Positions 52,583 through 61,534 of a stretch of DNA of 64,000 nucleotides are shown here, piece by piece; position 1 is the stretch's first letter, and each line of letters begins with the position of its first letter. Position numbers and translations under genes: made by a program. Source of the DNA: Pseudomonas alkylphenolica. GTDB lineage: Bacteria; Pseudomonadota; Gammaproteobacteria; Pseudomonadales; Pseudomonadaceae. The DNA is taken from NCBI RefSeq assembly GCF_016009175.1, contig NZ_JADUCM010000005.1:144264-208263 (forward strand), read 5' to 3'. The notes below the pieces were generated by a model, which saw only the letters and a program-made list of their open reading frames with translations, made no database searches and was not told where the DNA came from.

Positions 52583-54637
52583 ATGAGCAACAACCCTACC
52601 CTGCAGAGTTTCATCGGCGGCCGCTGGATCGGCCAGCACGGTGCCCAGACCCTGCGCAGCGCGATCAACGGCCAGCCGCTGGCGTGCACCCATGAAGAGG
52701 TGCTGGACTTCGCCGAAGCCGTGGCACACGCCCGTCAGCGTGGCATCGCCGAGCTGATGGCGATGGACTTCCAGCAGCGCGCCGCACGCCTCAAGGCCCT
52801 CGGCAAGTTCCTGCTTGAGCGTAAAGAGCAGCTGTACGCGCTGTCTCATCACAGCGGTGCGACCCGCGCCGACAGCTGGATCGACATCGAAGGCGGCGCC
52901 GGCACCCTGTTCGCCTACGCCAGCATGGGCAGCCGTGAGCTGCCGTCCGGCAATGTGGTGCATGAAGGCCCGGTCATCCCGCTGGGCAAGAACAATACCT
53001 TCGCCGGCAGCCACATCCTGGTACCGCGCGGCGGCGTCGCCGTGCACATCAATGCCTTCAACTTCCCGATCTGGGGCATGCTCGAAAAGTTCGCCCCAAG
53101 CTTCCTCGCCGGCATGCCGTGCATCGTCAAGCCAGCCACCGCCACCAGCTACCTGACCGAAGCCGCCGTGCGCCTGATGGATGAGTCCGGCCTGTTGCCC
53201 GCCGGCAGCCTGCAGCTGATCGTCGGTGGCACCGGCGACCTGCTCGACCGCCTGCAGGGCCAAGACGTGGTGACCTTCACCGGTTCCGCCGACACCGCCG
53301 CCAAGCTGCGCGTCAACGCCAATCTGGTGCGCAATTCGATTCCGTTCAACGCCGAGGCGGACTCGCTGAACTGCGCGATCCTCGCCCCGGAAGTCACCCC
53401 GGACGACGAAGAGTTCGAGCTGTTCGTCAGGGAAGTCGCCCGCGAAATGACCACCAAGGCCGGCCAGAAGTGCACCGCGATTCGCCGTGCCATCGTTCCG
53501 GCCAAGCACATCGACGCGGTGGCCGAGCGCCTGCGCGACCGCCTGGCCAAGGTAGTGGTCGGTGACCCGTCGGTAGAAGGCGTGAAAATGGGCGCACTGG
53601 CCTCGCATGCCCAGCAGGCCGACGTTGCCGAGCGCGTTGCTGCACTGCTTGAGTCGAGCGACCTGCTGTTTGGCGCCAAAGACGGTTTCGCCCCGCGTGG
53701 CGAGGGCGTCAACGAAGGTGCATTCTTCGCCCCTACCCTGCTGCGCAGCCGCGACCCGCATGCCGAAGGCGGCGCCCACGACATCGAAGCGTTCGGCCCG
53801 GTCAGCACCCTGATGGCCTACGACGATCTCGACGAAGCCATCGCCCTGGCCGCCCGCGGCAAGGGCAGCCTGGTCGCCAGCCTGATCACCAAGGACCCAC
53901 GCGTCGCCGCCAAGGTAGTACCTGCCGCCGCTGCGCTGCACGGTCGCCTGCACATCCTCGACCGCGAATCGGCGGCCGAATCCACCGGCCACGGTTCGCC
54001 GTTGCCACAGCTCAAGCATGGCGGCCCGGGTCGCGCGGGTGGTGGCGAAGAGCTCGGCGGCCTGCGCGCAGTCAAGCACTACCTGCAACGCACCGCAATA
54101 CAAGGCTCGCCGAGCATGCTCATGGCGGTCACCGGTGAATACGTCCGCGGCGCCAAGGTCTACGAGACCGAAGTGCACCCGTTCCGTCGCCACTTCGAAG
54201 ACCTGCAGATCGGCGAGTCGCTGCTGACCCACCGCCGCACCGTCACCGAGTCGGACCTGGTCAACTTCGGCTGCCTGTCCGGCGACCACTTCTATATGCA
54301 CTTCGATGACATCGCCGCCAAGGACTCGCAGTTCGGCAAGCGCATCGCCCACGGCTACTTCGTGCTGTCCGCGGCCGCGGGCCTGTTTGTTTCGCCTGGC
54401 GTCGGCCCGGTACTGGCCAACTATGGCCTGGACACCCTGCGCTTCATTACACCGGTGGGGATCGGCGACACCATCCAGGCGCGCCTGACCTGCAAGCGCA
54501 AGATCGACCAGGGTAAGGTCAGTCCGAAAGGCGAGCCGCAAGGTGTAGTGGCCTGGGACGTCGAGGTGACCAACCAGAACGGCGAGCTGTGCGCGAGCTA
54601 CGACATCCTTACCCTGGTGGTGAAGCGCAACGCCTGA
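52583..54637 (+). CDS. paaZ: Phenylacetate degradation bifunctional protein PaaZ
   Basis: A 684-residue fusion that opens the oxepin-CoA ring (MaoC-type hydratase) and oxidises the resulting aldehyde (ALDH) in aerobic phenylacetate breakdown. Start at 52583 (MSNNPTLQSFIGGRWIG) with GGAG eight bases upstream. The N-terminal aldehyde dehydrogenase (residues about 1-520) has NAFNFPIWGMLEKFAPSFL, VTFTGSADTAAKL and the catalytic Cys in AGQKCTAIRRA. The C-terminal MaoC domain has LSGDHFYMHFDDIAA and GKRIAHGYFVLS. No other paa gene is nearby, unlike the usual paa cluster. REP elements follow the stop. Confidence 0.95.
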   Translation: MSNNPTLQSFIGGRWIGQHGAQTLRSAINGQPLACTHEEVLDFAEAVAHARQRGIAELMAMDFQQRAARLKALGKFLLERKEQLYALSHHSGATRADSWIDIEGGAGTLFAYASMGSRELPSGNVVHEGPVIPLGKNNTFAGSHILVPRGGVAVHINAFNFPIWGMLEKFAPSFLAGMPCIVKPATATSYLTEAAVRLMDESGLLPAGSLQLIVGGTGDLLDRLQGQDVVTFTGSADTAAKLRVNANLVRNSIPFNAEADSLNCAILAPEVTPDDEEFELFVREVAREMTTKAGQKCTAIRRAIVPAKHIDAVAERLRDRLAKVVVGDPSVEGVKMGALASHAQQADVAERVAALLESSDLLFGAKDGFAPRGEGVNEGAFFAPTLLRSRDPHAEGGAHDIEAFGPVSTLMAYDDLDEAIALAARGKGSLVASLITKDPRVAAKVVPAAAALHGRLHILDRESAAESTGHGSPLPQLKHGGPGRAGGGEELGGLRAVKHYLQRTAIQGSPSMLMAVTGEYVRGAKVYETEVHPFRRHFEDLQIGESLLTHRRTVTESDLVNFGCLSGDHFYMHFDDIAAKDSQFGKRIAHGYFVLSAAAGLFVSPGVGPVLANYGLDTLRFITPVGIGDTIQARLTCKRKIDQGKVSPKGEPQGVVAWDVEVTNQNGELCASYDILTLVVKRNA

Positions 54638-54651
54638 TGTAGCCCCGCAGA

Positions 54652-54759
54652 GCCTGTGGGAGCGGGTTTACCCGCGAAGAATTCAACGCGATGGACAGGT
54701 CTTGCCGACATCTGCGCTGCCTGTACCGGCGTCTTCGCGGGCAAGCCCGCTCCCACAGG
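54652..54759. repeat. REP inverted pair
   Basis: Facing arms GCCTGTGGGAGCGGGTTTAC and CGGGCAAGCCCGCTCCCACA about 60 bases apart. A further half-element (GGGCCTGTAGGAGCAGGCGG) follows at about 54787-54807. They fill the gap between convergent paaZ and the lipoprotein gene. Confidence 0.85.
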
Positions 54760-54820
54760 TGCATCACAGCTTTCAAAATCCCCGCAGGGCCTGTAGGAGC
54801 AGGCGGCAGCCCCAACGTGG

Positions 54821-55249
54821 CTAGATGACTTTGGCGCAGAACAGGTCCTGATTGCCGTCTGCAGCACTGCTGCGCACCACCAGGGCATAGTTGCCCGAGC
54901 GCAAGGTGTCGAGCGGCAGAGGGGCAACCTTCACCAGCTCCATACCCGGGCCATGCAGGTCCGAACGCACGGTGTCATTCATCGAGTAAGCCGGCTTGCC
55001 ACTCACGGCGCCGCACCCACCTGCATAGAGGTAGGTGTAAAGACGCGCAGGAAGACTGGTTGAATCCGGCACACCACTGACAGCGATGCGGATCTGCGTC
55101 TCACTGCCCATCCCTACCAGGCTGGCCAGGGCGATATGCCCGGCGTTGTCTTGGGTTGCATTCAGCGGAACGTTGACGACTTGATGATCAGCACACCCTG
55201 ACAGCCATCCGGCCGCCATCAGCAGTGCCAGCGAAGATAGAATCTTCAT
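54821..55249 (-). CDS. Hypothetical lipoprotein
   Basis: A 142-residue lipoprotein: MKILSSLALLMAAGW, then lipobox LSGC at about residues 16-19. The mature part has an all-beta character (VVNVPLNATQDNAGHIALASLVGMG, TQIRIAVSGVPDSTSLPARLY) and two later Cys residues (GGCG and LFCAKV) that could form a disulfide. I do not recognise the family. It lies downstream of the tRNA-Val terminator on the same strand. Confidence 0.75.
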   Translation of the reverse strand: MKILSSLALLMAAGWLSGCADHQVVNVPLNATQDNAGHIALASLVGMGSETQIRIAVSGVPDSTSLPARLYTYLYAGGCGAVSGKPAYSMNDTVRSDLHGPGMELVKVAPLPLDTLRSGNYALVVRSSAADGNQDLFCAKVI

Positions 55250-55366
55250 CGTAGGACTCCTTACAAGCAGTACGCATGAAAGTTATCCCCCTGTTAATTC
55301 TAGCGGTGCTGCCTGTGCAGGCTGTACTTCGGATGGCCGGTCTGCGGGGAAACGCAGGTGCAGAAA

Positions 55367-55396
55367 CCAAAAAAGGCGACCCTCTCGGATCGCCTT
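55367..55396 (-). terminator. Terminator of tRNA-Val
   Basis: Stem AAGGCGA/TCGCCTT with a loop of ten bases followed on the minus strand by TTTTTTGG, 32 bases past the tRNA 3' end. Confidence 0.85.
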
Positions 55397-55427
55397 CTCT
55401 GTACCGCCAGCAGGGGCGGATTTGATT

Positions 55428-55504
55428 TGGTAGGCACAATTGGACTCGAACCAACGACCCCCACCATGTCAAGGTGGTGCTCTAACCAACTGAGCTATGT
55501 GCCT
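55428..55504 (-). tRNA. tRNA-Val(GAC)
   Basis: On the minus strand a complete 77-base cloverleaf: acceptor AGGCACA/TGTGCCT, D-arm AGCTCAGTTGGTTAGAGC, anticodon stem-loop CCACC-TTGACAT-GGTGG with anticodon GAC, T-arm GTTGGTTCGAGTCCAAT, and encoded CCA at the 3' end (55428-55430). It has its own promoter and terminator. Confidence 0.97.
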
Positions 55505-55517
55505 GCTGTGAGGCGGC

Positions 55518-55545
55518 ATTCTACGGAATCGGACGACCGTGTCAA
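55518..55545 (-). promoter_or_regulatory. Sigma-70 promoter of tRNA-Val
   Basis: On the minus strand the perfect -35 TTGACA (55540-55545) and -10 TAGAAT (55518-55523) are 16 bases apart, with 13 bases from the -10 to the mature tRNA 5' end. Confidence 0.85.
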
Positions 55546-55691
55546 CTATTTTTTTCTAGCTAAACCACTGAATAACAAACGTATTTGTGAAAAACCCGAG
55601 TAAAGGATTTTCAACACACGACTAGCGGGTGTTTATTATTATTGATAGCATCAGTACAGTCGTAAAAAATATAACACAGAGGTTTCGCAGC

Positions 55692-56975
55692 ATGGCCAAC
55701 ACCCCCTACCCACAGTCCTACTACGCCGCATCGGCCAATCCGGTTCCGCCGCGCCCGGCGCTGCAGGAAGAGGTACAGACCGATGTCTGCGTAATCGGCG
55801 CCGGCTACACCGGTTTGTCCAGCGCCTTGTTCCTGCTGGAGGCGGGCTTCAGTGTGACCGTGCTGGAAGCCGCCAAGGTCGGTTTCGGCGCATCGGGCCG
55901 CAACGGTGGCCAGATCGTCAACAGCTACAGCCGTGACATCGACGTCATCGAGCGCACCGTTGGCCCCAAGCAGGCGCAACTGCTCGGGCACATGGCGTTT
56001 GAAGGCGGGCGCATCATCCGTGAGCGCGTAGCCAAGTACAACATCCAGTGCGACCTGAAGGACGGCGGTGTGTTCGCTGCCCTGACCGCCAAGCAGATGG
56101 GCCACCTGGAATCGCAAAAGCGCCTGTGGGAACGCTTCGGCCATACCCAGCTGGAACTGATGGACCAGAAGCGCATTCGTGAAGTGGTCGGTTGCGACCA
56201 GTACCTGGGCGGCATGCTCGACATGAGCGGCGGCCACATCCACCCGCTGAACCTGGCCCTGGGCGAAGCCGCTGCGGTCGAGTCGCTGGGCGGCAAGATC
56301 TACGAGCAGTCCCCGGCCGTACGCATCGAGCGTGGCGCCAACCCGGTCATTCACACCCCGCAGGGTAAAGTACGCGCCAAGTTCGTGATCGTCGCCGGTA
56401 ACGCCTACCTGGGCAACCTGGTGCCGGAACTGGCGGCCAAGTCCATGCCGTGCGGCACCCAGGTGATCACCACCGAGCCACTGGGCGAAGACCTGGCACG
56501 CAGCCTGCTGCCGCAGGACTACTGCGTCGAAGACTGCAACTACCTGCTCGACTACTACCGCCTGACCGGCGACAAGCGCCTGATCTTCGGCGGTGGCGTG
56601 GTGTACGGTGCCCGTGACCCGGCCAACATCGAAGCGATCATTCGTCCGAAGATGCTCAAGGCCTTCCCGCAGCTCAAAGACGTGAAGATCGACTACGCCT
56701 GGACCGGTAACTTCCTGCTGACCCTGTCGCGCCTGCCACAGGTTGGCCGTCTGGGTGACAACATCTACTACTCCCAGGGTTGCAGTGGCCACGGTGTCAC
56801 CTACACCCACCTGGCGGGCAAGGTACTGGCCGAAGCCCTGCGTGGCCAGGCCGAGCGTTTCGACGCTTTCGCCGAGCTGCCGCACTACCCGTTCCCGGGT
56901 GGCCAGTTGCTGCGCGTACCGTTCAGCGCCCTGGGCGCCTGGTACTACAGCCTGCGCGACCGCCTGGGCTTCTAA
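55692..56975 (+). CDS. FAD-dependent gamma-glutamylputrescine oxidase-like enzyme
   Basis: A 427-residue DAO-superfamily oxidase close to PuuB/OrdL (PauB in Pseudomonas). Start at 55692 (MANTPYPQSYYAASANPV) with AGAGG upstream; a longer in-frame reading is AT-rich leader. N-terminal FAD motif VCVIGAGYTGLSSALFLLEAG, then GFGASGRNGGQIVNSYS and the DDG-like KDGGVFAALTAKQM. Late features include YAWTGNFLLTLSRLPQVG and YYSQGCSGHGVTYTHLAGK. It would oxidise gamma-glutamylputrescine in polyamine use, inferred from family; no glnA-like ligase or other pau genes adjoin. Confidence 0.85.
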   Translation: MANTPYPQSYYAASANPVPPRPALQEEVQTDVCVIGAGYTGLSSALFLLEAGFSVTVLEAAKVGFGASGRNGGQIVNSYSRDIDVIERTVGPKQAQLLGHMAFEGGRIIRERVAKYNIQCDLKDGGVFAALTAKQMGHLESQKRLWERFGHTQLELMDQKRIREVVGCDQYLGGMLDMSGGHIHPLNLALGEAAAVESLGGKIYEQSPAVRIERGANPVIHTPQGKVRAKFVIVAGNAYLGNLVPELAAKSMPCGTQVITTEPLGEDLARSLLPQDYCVEDCNYLLDYYRLTGDKRLIFGGGVVYGARDPANIEAIIRPKMLKAFPQLKDVKIDYAWTGNFLLTLSRLPQVGRLGDNIYYSQGCSGHGVTYTHLAGKVLAEALRGQAERFDAFAELPHYPFPGGQLLRVPFSALGAWYYSLRDRLGF

Positions 56976-56996
56976 GCCCAGGCCCGGCCAGCGCCG

Positions 56997-57683
56997 TCAC
57001 TGCCCCAGGGTGCTGACGGCCTGGCGCGCCGCTTGTTCCTGGCCCGCCTGGGCCAGGTCATTGGCCGCTTTCAGCCAGCGCTGACGGTCAACCTGAGCCG
57101 GCAACTGATTCGGTTGCTGGACCAGCACCGCCCAACTCCCCTCCTTGTTCCAGGCCGACGTGAAATCGTCGAAGTCCATCAGCATGCGCCGGTGCATGCC
57201 GGTACGCAGCAGCACCCGTTGCTTGTAACGGTCGTAGCCGACCAGCAAGGCGTAGCGCCGCTCGCCCCAGAACGCCGAACCTTCTTCATAGTGCAGCAGC
57301 ACCGGATTACCGGCGGCCACTTGCGTCAACAGCGCGTCCAGCTTCGGTTCCAGCGGATAGACCACCATGCCGTATTGGCGGGCCACGGTCTGCATCGAGT
57401 CCTGCAGCTTGTCGATGCCTTGCGGCAAGCCCAGCGGTTGCTCCAGCAACCCCGGGGTAATGCGCACGCCCTGTTGCGACAGGATCGCCGCCAGCGCCAT
57501 CGGCGCACTCTGGTTGGCATTGCCGCGGTAGAACGGCACCGCGCCGATTTCTACCCGCTGCGGCAGGCCCTTGATCGAAGCCGGCGGCTGGCTGGCACAG
57601 CCGACCAGGGCCAGGGCCAACGCACAGGCGGCCAGCACGCGACGCGGGGCGACGCAAAAGGATGAAGTAGACAGTGGCAGCAT
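56997..57683 (-). CDS. C39 peptidase-like lipoprotein lacking catalytic residues
   Basis: A 228-residue lipoprotein with lipobox LVGC (C29). The mature domain follows the C39 papain-like layout: RVEIGAVPFYRG, then NQSAPMALAAIL at residues 57-68 and HYEEGSAFWGERRYALLVGYD to residue 151. In active relatives the first reads xQCGPAALA and the second WHYAVVVGYD. Here the Cys position is Ser59 and the His position is Arg143, so peptidase chemistry should be lost. A C-terminal TPR-like helical stretch (RWLKAANDLAQAGQEQAARQA) remains. Single gene convergent with the oxidase. Confidence 0.75.
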   Translation of the reverse strand: MLPLSTSSFCVAPRRVLAACALALALVGCASQPPASIKGLPQRVEIGAVPFYRGNANQSAPMALAAILSQQGVRITPGLLEQPLGLPQGIDKLQDSMQTVARQYGMVVYPLEPKLDALLTQVAAGNPVLLHYEEGSAFWGERRYALLVGYDRYKQRVLLRTGMHRRMLMDFDDFTSAWNKEGSWAVLVQQPNQLPAQVDRQRWLKAANDLAQAGQEQAARQAVSTLGQ

Positions 57684-57901
57684 GAACACTCGCTTGTGCT
57701 GATGCCCGGCAGACAGCGCCCGGCCCTGGGGAGCGATCATAGGCCCGCAGGCCGCGCGGGTATAGTGCGACGGTGGCTTAGAACAAAGTGGCCCAAGGTG
57801 CTAGACCATCGGTCAATAGCCTGCAACATGGCCTGGGCTAGACTGTAGTCGTGTCCTCGTGGCAAGCATCATGGGCTGGCCAGGGACCTGAGGAGGCACA
57901 C

Positions 57902-58078
57902 ATGAGCCTGACGATGGCAATCTTCCTGCTGGTTGGCGCCTGGTTGAGCGTAGCTGCGGCGATGCTCTGGGGCGTGCTGCGCATTGCCCGCCGCCATCAC
58001 CCGCACCACACCTTGCCGAAACAGACCGGCGAACCGATCCCCACCCGGCGCAGCCGCCGGCACGCCAACGCGCACTGA
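57902..58078 (+). CDS. Small membrane protein
   Basis: A 58-residue protein preceded by a strong GAGGAGG site. One transmembrane helix (MAIFLLVGAWLSVAAAMLWGV, split at the start) is followed by a basic, His/Arg-rich cytoplasmic tail (RRHHPHH, RRSRRHANAH). No family recognised. It converges with terC at a shared hairpin. Confidence 0.7.
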   Translation: MSLTMAIFLLVGAWLSVAAAMLWGVLRIARRHHPHHTLPKQTGEPIPTRRSRRHANAH

Positions 58079-58083
58079 AAACA

Positions 58084-58108
58084 AAAAGGGCCAGCAGATG
58101 CTGGCCCT
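58084..58108 (-). terminator. Terminator of terC
   Basis: Stem AGGGCCAGCA/TGCTGGCCCT with a short loop, followed on the minus strand by TTTTTGTTTT. Confidence 0.88.
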
Positions 58109-58125
58109 TACGCTTACTACTGCGA

Positions 58126-58875
58126 TCAGCCCTCGGCGGCTTCACGCTTGAGGCGTGCCCGGCGCGAGAGGATGTTCAGCGCTTCGATAGCGGTAGAGAA
58201 CGCCATCGCTGCATACACATAGCCTTTCGGTACATGGGCGCCAAAGCCTTCGGCGATCAGGGTCATACCGATCATGATCAGGAAGCCCAGGGCCAGCATC
58301 ACCACGGTCGGGTTGTCGTTGATGAACTTGGCCAGCGGGTCGGCAGCCACCAGCATCACGACCACGGCACTGACCACAGCGATGATCATGATCGGCAGGT
58401 GCTCGGTCATGCCCACGGCGGTGATGATGCTGTCGATCGAGAAGACGATGTCCAGCAACAGGATCTGACCGATAGCGGCAGCAAAGCCCAGGGTAACGGT
58501 CGAAGACGCCTTGCTTTCTTCCTTGGCCCGCGGGTCGACGCTCTCATGGATCTCGGTCGTCGCCTTCCACAACAGGAACAGACCACCGGCGATGAGGATC
58601 ATGTCCTTCCAGGAGAAGGTATGGCCGAACACGTCAATGACCGGCTCGGTCAGCTGCACGATCCAGGCAATGGTGCTGAGCAGGCCCAGGCGCATCACCA
58701 GCGCCATGCTGATACCGATACGGCGCGCCTTGGAACGGAATTCCTCAGGCAACTTGTTGGTCAGGATGGAGATAAAGATCAGGTTGTCGATGCCCAGCAC
58801 GATCTCCATGGCCACCAGGGTGGCCAGGGCTACCCAGGCGGTCGGGCTTGCAGCGAGTTCCAACAAGTATTCCAT
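58126..58875 (-). CDS. TerC-family integral membrane protein
   Basis: A 249-residue inner-membrane protein with about seven transmembrane segments. TerC features: [23 protein letters not shown] near the N-terminus, [23 protein letters not shown] and [24 protein letters not shown] with acidic intramembrane residues. Family members are tied to metal (manganese) efflux and tellurite resistance. No other ter genes adjoin, so a housekeeping manganese/metallation role is more likely than tellurite resistance. Confidence 0.9.
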   Translation of the reverse strand: MEYLLELAASPTAWVALATLVAMEIVLGIDNLIFISILTNKLPEEFRSKARRIGISMALVMRLGLLSTIAWIVQLTEPVIDVFGHTFSWKDMILIAGGLFLLWKATTEIHESVDPRAKEESKASSTVTLGFAAAIGQILLLDIVFSIDSIITAVGMTEHLPIMIIAVVSAVVVMLVAADPLAKFINDNPTVVMLALGFLIMIGMTLIAEGFGAHVPKGYVYAAMAFSTAIEALNILSRRARLKREAAEG

Positions 58876-58906
58876 GAATCATTCCTGCATCGAGGTTAGG
58901 GGTGGT

Positions 58907-59146
58907 TCAGATTTCTTTGGCGCTGTCATCGCGCTCGGTTTTTTCCGCCTTCGCGGCCTCGGAGCCAGTGGCTTCGCTGAGGGCCTCTTGCGCGGCTTCG
59001 TTGGTCTTGTCGATGGCTTCCTTGGCTGATTCGGCGGCCTGGTTGAGCATTTGCTGGGCGGATTTCTCGGCCTGCTCGCACCCGCTCATGGCAAACAGGG
59101 CCAGCAGCAACACCAGGGGTGTTCCGATGGATTTGAGGTTCAACAT
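58907..59146 (-). CDS. Small alanine-rich lipoprotein
   Basis: A 79-residue lipoprotein (MLNLKSIGTPLVLLLALFAMSG, then Cys of the lipobox MSGC). The mature part is a predicted helix rich in Ala, Glu and Lys (SAQQMLNQAAESAKEAIDK, AAQEALSEATG). GGAGAA precedes the start at 59146. No known function; possibly a periplasmic coiled-coil or cell-envelope filler protein. Confidence 0.75.
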   Translation of the reverse strand: MLNLKSIGTPLVLLLALFAMSGCEQAEKSAQQMLNQAAESAKEAIDKTNEAAQEALSEATGSEAAKAEKTERDDSAKEI

Positions 59147-59280
59147 CTGTGGTTCTCCGTGTCGATGATCAGTGCCCACTCAGTGGCACCGTGATGGCGG
59201 GAATTCTAAATACCTTAATACATCAGGAAAATTCGTATTTTCAGCGGTTATACTTCGGTTTTTACGAATCGGGAATACAC

Positions 59281-60177
59281 ATGCTTAACTACCGGCAGTT
59301 GCACTACTTCTGGGTGGTGGCCCGCACCGGCAGCATTGTGCGGGCCGGCGAGCAGCTGAACCTGACCCCGCAGACCATCAGCGGACAGATCAGCCTGCTC
59401 GAGCAAACCTATGGCATCGAGCTGTTCCGCCGGGTCGGGCGGCAACTGGAACTGACCGAAAGCGGCCGCCAGGCGCTGACCTACGCCGAGCAGATGTTCC
59501 AGATTGGCGGTGAGCTGGAGGCCATGCTGCGCACTCGCCCGGACGAACAGCAGATCCTGTTCCGGGTCGGGGTTGCCGACGTGGTGCCCAAGTCCATCGT
59601 CTACCGCCTGTTGGCGCCCACCATGGAGATGGAAGACGCCCTGCGCCTGAGCTGCCGCGAAGACAAACTGGAGCGCCTGCTGGCCGACCTTGCGATCCAG
59701 CGCCTGGACCTAGTGATCTCCGACAGCCCCATGCCCAGCCACCTGGACATCAAGGGCGTGAGCCAGCGCCTGGGGGAATGCGGCATCAGCTTTTTCGCCA
59801 CCCCGGCGCTGGCCGCTCAGGTGGGCACCGATTTCCCCGCCTGCCTGCAGCACGCGCCGATGCTGATTCCCGGTCAGGAAACCGTGGTGCGCAGCCGCTT
59901 GCTGCGCTGGCTGGCCGAGCAGCAGATTCAGCCGCGCATTGTCGGCGAGTTCGACGACAGCGCCTTGATGCAGGCCTTCGGTCAGTCCGGCAGCGGGATT
60001 TTCATCGGCCCCAGCGTGATTGCCGACGAAGTCTGCCGGCAATACGGGGTCGAGCTAATTGGCCAGACCGACGCAGTCATCGAGTCGTTCTATGCCATTT
60101 CGGTGGAGCGCAAGGTCAAGCACCCGGGCATCGTTGCCATCACCGAGGGCGCGCGCCGCCAGTTGTTCAACTGGTAG
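59281..60177 (+). CDS. nhaR: LysR-family activator NhaR
   Basis: A 298-residue LysR regulator close to NhaR, which in E. coli activates the Na+/H+ antiporter gene nhaA in response to sodium. The N-terminus MLNYRQLHYFWVVARTGS, then RAGEQLNLTPQTISGQISLLEQTYG is the NhaR-type HTH. No nhaA gene is adjacent, so the target is uncertain. The stop overlaps the converging MFS stop by 11 bases. Confidence 0.85.
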   Translation: MLNYRQLHYFWVVARTGSIVRAGEQLNLTPQTISGQISLLEQTYGIELFRRVGRQLELTESGRQALTYAEQMFQIGGELEAMLRTRPDEQQILFRVGVADVVPKSIVYRLLAPTMEMEDALRLSCREDKLERLLADLAIQRLDLVISDSPMPSHLDIKGVSQRLGECGISFFATPALAAQVGTDFPACLQHAPMLIPGQETVVRSRLLRWLAEQQIQPRIVGEFDDSALMQAFGQSGSGIFIGPSVIADEVCRQYGVELIGQTDAVIESFYAISVERKVKHPGIVAITEGARRQLFNW

Positions 60178-61321
60178 TGCGGGTGGCGTCCATGCGCATC
60201 AGTCCCAGGGCCAACAGCACCGAAATGCCGATCAGCACGGCAGCGGCATAGCCGAGGCTGGCCAGCCCGACGCTGTCGATCACCCGGCCACCAATGATCG
60301 CCCCCAGGCCAATCCCCAGGTTGCCGCCGGCAATGTTCAACGAAGCGGCAAAAGCGGGTGCCTGGGGCGCGGCTTTGATCAAGCGCACATGGCTGACCAG
60401 AAACAGCGCCGCCTGGGTGGCGCCCCAGATGGCCAGGGCGGCGATCAGGCCGTAGGTGGAATGAATGCTCGGCACCAGGGCGATCAGACCAACCAGCATC
60501 AATGCGCAAAAGCCGCCGGAGGCCAGCAGCGGATGACGGTCCACCGCGCGCCCACCGAGGCTGTTGCCGATCAGCCCTACCGCGCCGAAGCCCATCAGGT
60601 ACCAGCCCACCCGCGCGCCATCAAACCCGGCCAGGCGCTCGAGGATATCGGCAAGGTAGGTGTAGGCCGTGAACATGCCACTGAACACCAGCACCGACAG
60701 CAGTACATGGCCCTGCAGCAAGCGGCTGCGCAAAATACCGAACTGGCCACGCAACGAAGTGGCCTGGTTGTGCCGGGGCGTACGCGGCAAATACAGGTGA
60801 AGCAGCAGCGCCTTGACCAGCGCCAGCCCGGCCAGCAGGGCAAACGCCGCTCGCCAGCCCAGCGCGTCGCCCACCAGGGTGCCGACCGGAATACCGAACA
60901 CCGTGGCGCAGACTACGCCAAAGCTGATCTTGGAAATCGCCCGCCCGGCATAGGCCGGCCCGACAATGTCTACCGCCGTTTCACTGGCCAAGGCCCAAAA
61001 CACCGGCAAGCCCAAGGCCGGCAACAGTCGCGCCAGGCCCATGACGTAGATATTCGGGGCCAGCGCCGCCAAGGCATTGCAGGCGGCAAACAACAGCAAG
61101 GTGCCGACAAACAGGCGCTTGCGATCAAAACGGGCGCACCAGGCCGTCAGAAACGGCCCAAAGCAGGCCACGGTAAAGGCAAACAGGGTCACCAGCAGCC
61201 CGGCCTGGGGCACACTGACCGCCAGGTCGCGGGCGATCCCCGGCAACAGGCCGACAATCACGAACTCGGTGGTCAGTACAGTGAAACCGGCCGCAGCCAG
61301 CAACAGAATCGGCAATAACAT
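60167..61321 (-). CDS. MFS transporter
   Basis: A 384-residue permease with about 12 transmembrane segments, major-facilitator type (sugar/drug efflux, DHA1/AraJ-like). Motif-A-like AWCARFDRKRLFVG lies after helix 2 and the second half has a GGRAVDRHPLLASGGF repeat of it. Start MLLPILLLAAAGFTVL. Transcribed toward nhaR. Substrate unknown. The 213-base gap before sstT contains no gene, only divergent promoter space. Confidence 0.9.
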   Translation of the reverse strand: MLLPILLLAAAGFTVLTTEFVIVGLLPGIARDLAVSVPQAGLLVTLFAFTVACFGPFLTAWCARFDRKRLFVGTLLLFAACNALAALAPNIYVMGLARLLPALGLPVFWALASETAVDIVGPAYAGRAISKISFGVVCATVFGIPVGTLVGDALGWRAAFALLAGLALVKALLLHLYLPRTPRHNQATSLRGQFGILRSRLLQGHVLLSVLVFSGMFTAYTYLADILERLAGFDGARVGWYLMGFGAVGLIGNSLGGRAVDRHPLLASGGFCALMLVGLIALVPSIHSTYGLIAALAIWGATQAALFLVSHVRLIKAAPQAPAFAASLNIAGGNLGIGLGAIIGGRVIDSVGLASLGYAAAVLIGISVLLALGLMRMDATRTTS

Positions 61322-61534
61322 CTACACTCCAGCGTTTTAAACATCCACGGCGCTGTGGCGTTTTGAGGGGCGCGCATACTACACCCCTGCCCAGCTGACT
61401 GACACAGGGCAATCACCCTTCTGGCGCGCTGTGCTAAAGTCGCGCCCCTTTCGTGGCCCGATCGCCCGACGCCACCTCCTTTCCGGCGTCACCCCGGGCT
61501 GGCTGCCCCTCTTTATCGCTGAGAAACACCCGAC

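Noticed and set aside
52445..54541. Long open frame (about 698 codons) opposite paaZ
   Set aside because: Antisense shadow of paaZ; repetitive Gly/Ala/His sequence and no recognisable domain.
58126..58875. Tellurite-resistance operon
   Set aside because: TerC-type protein is alone; no terABDEF-like genes nearby, so housekeeping metal handling is more likely.
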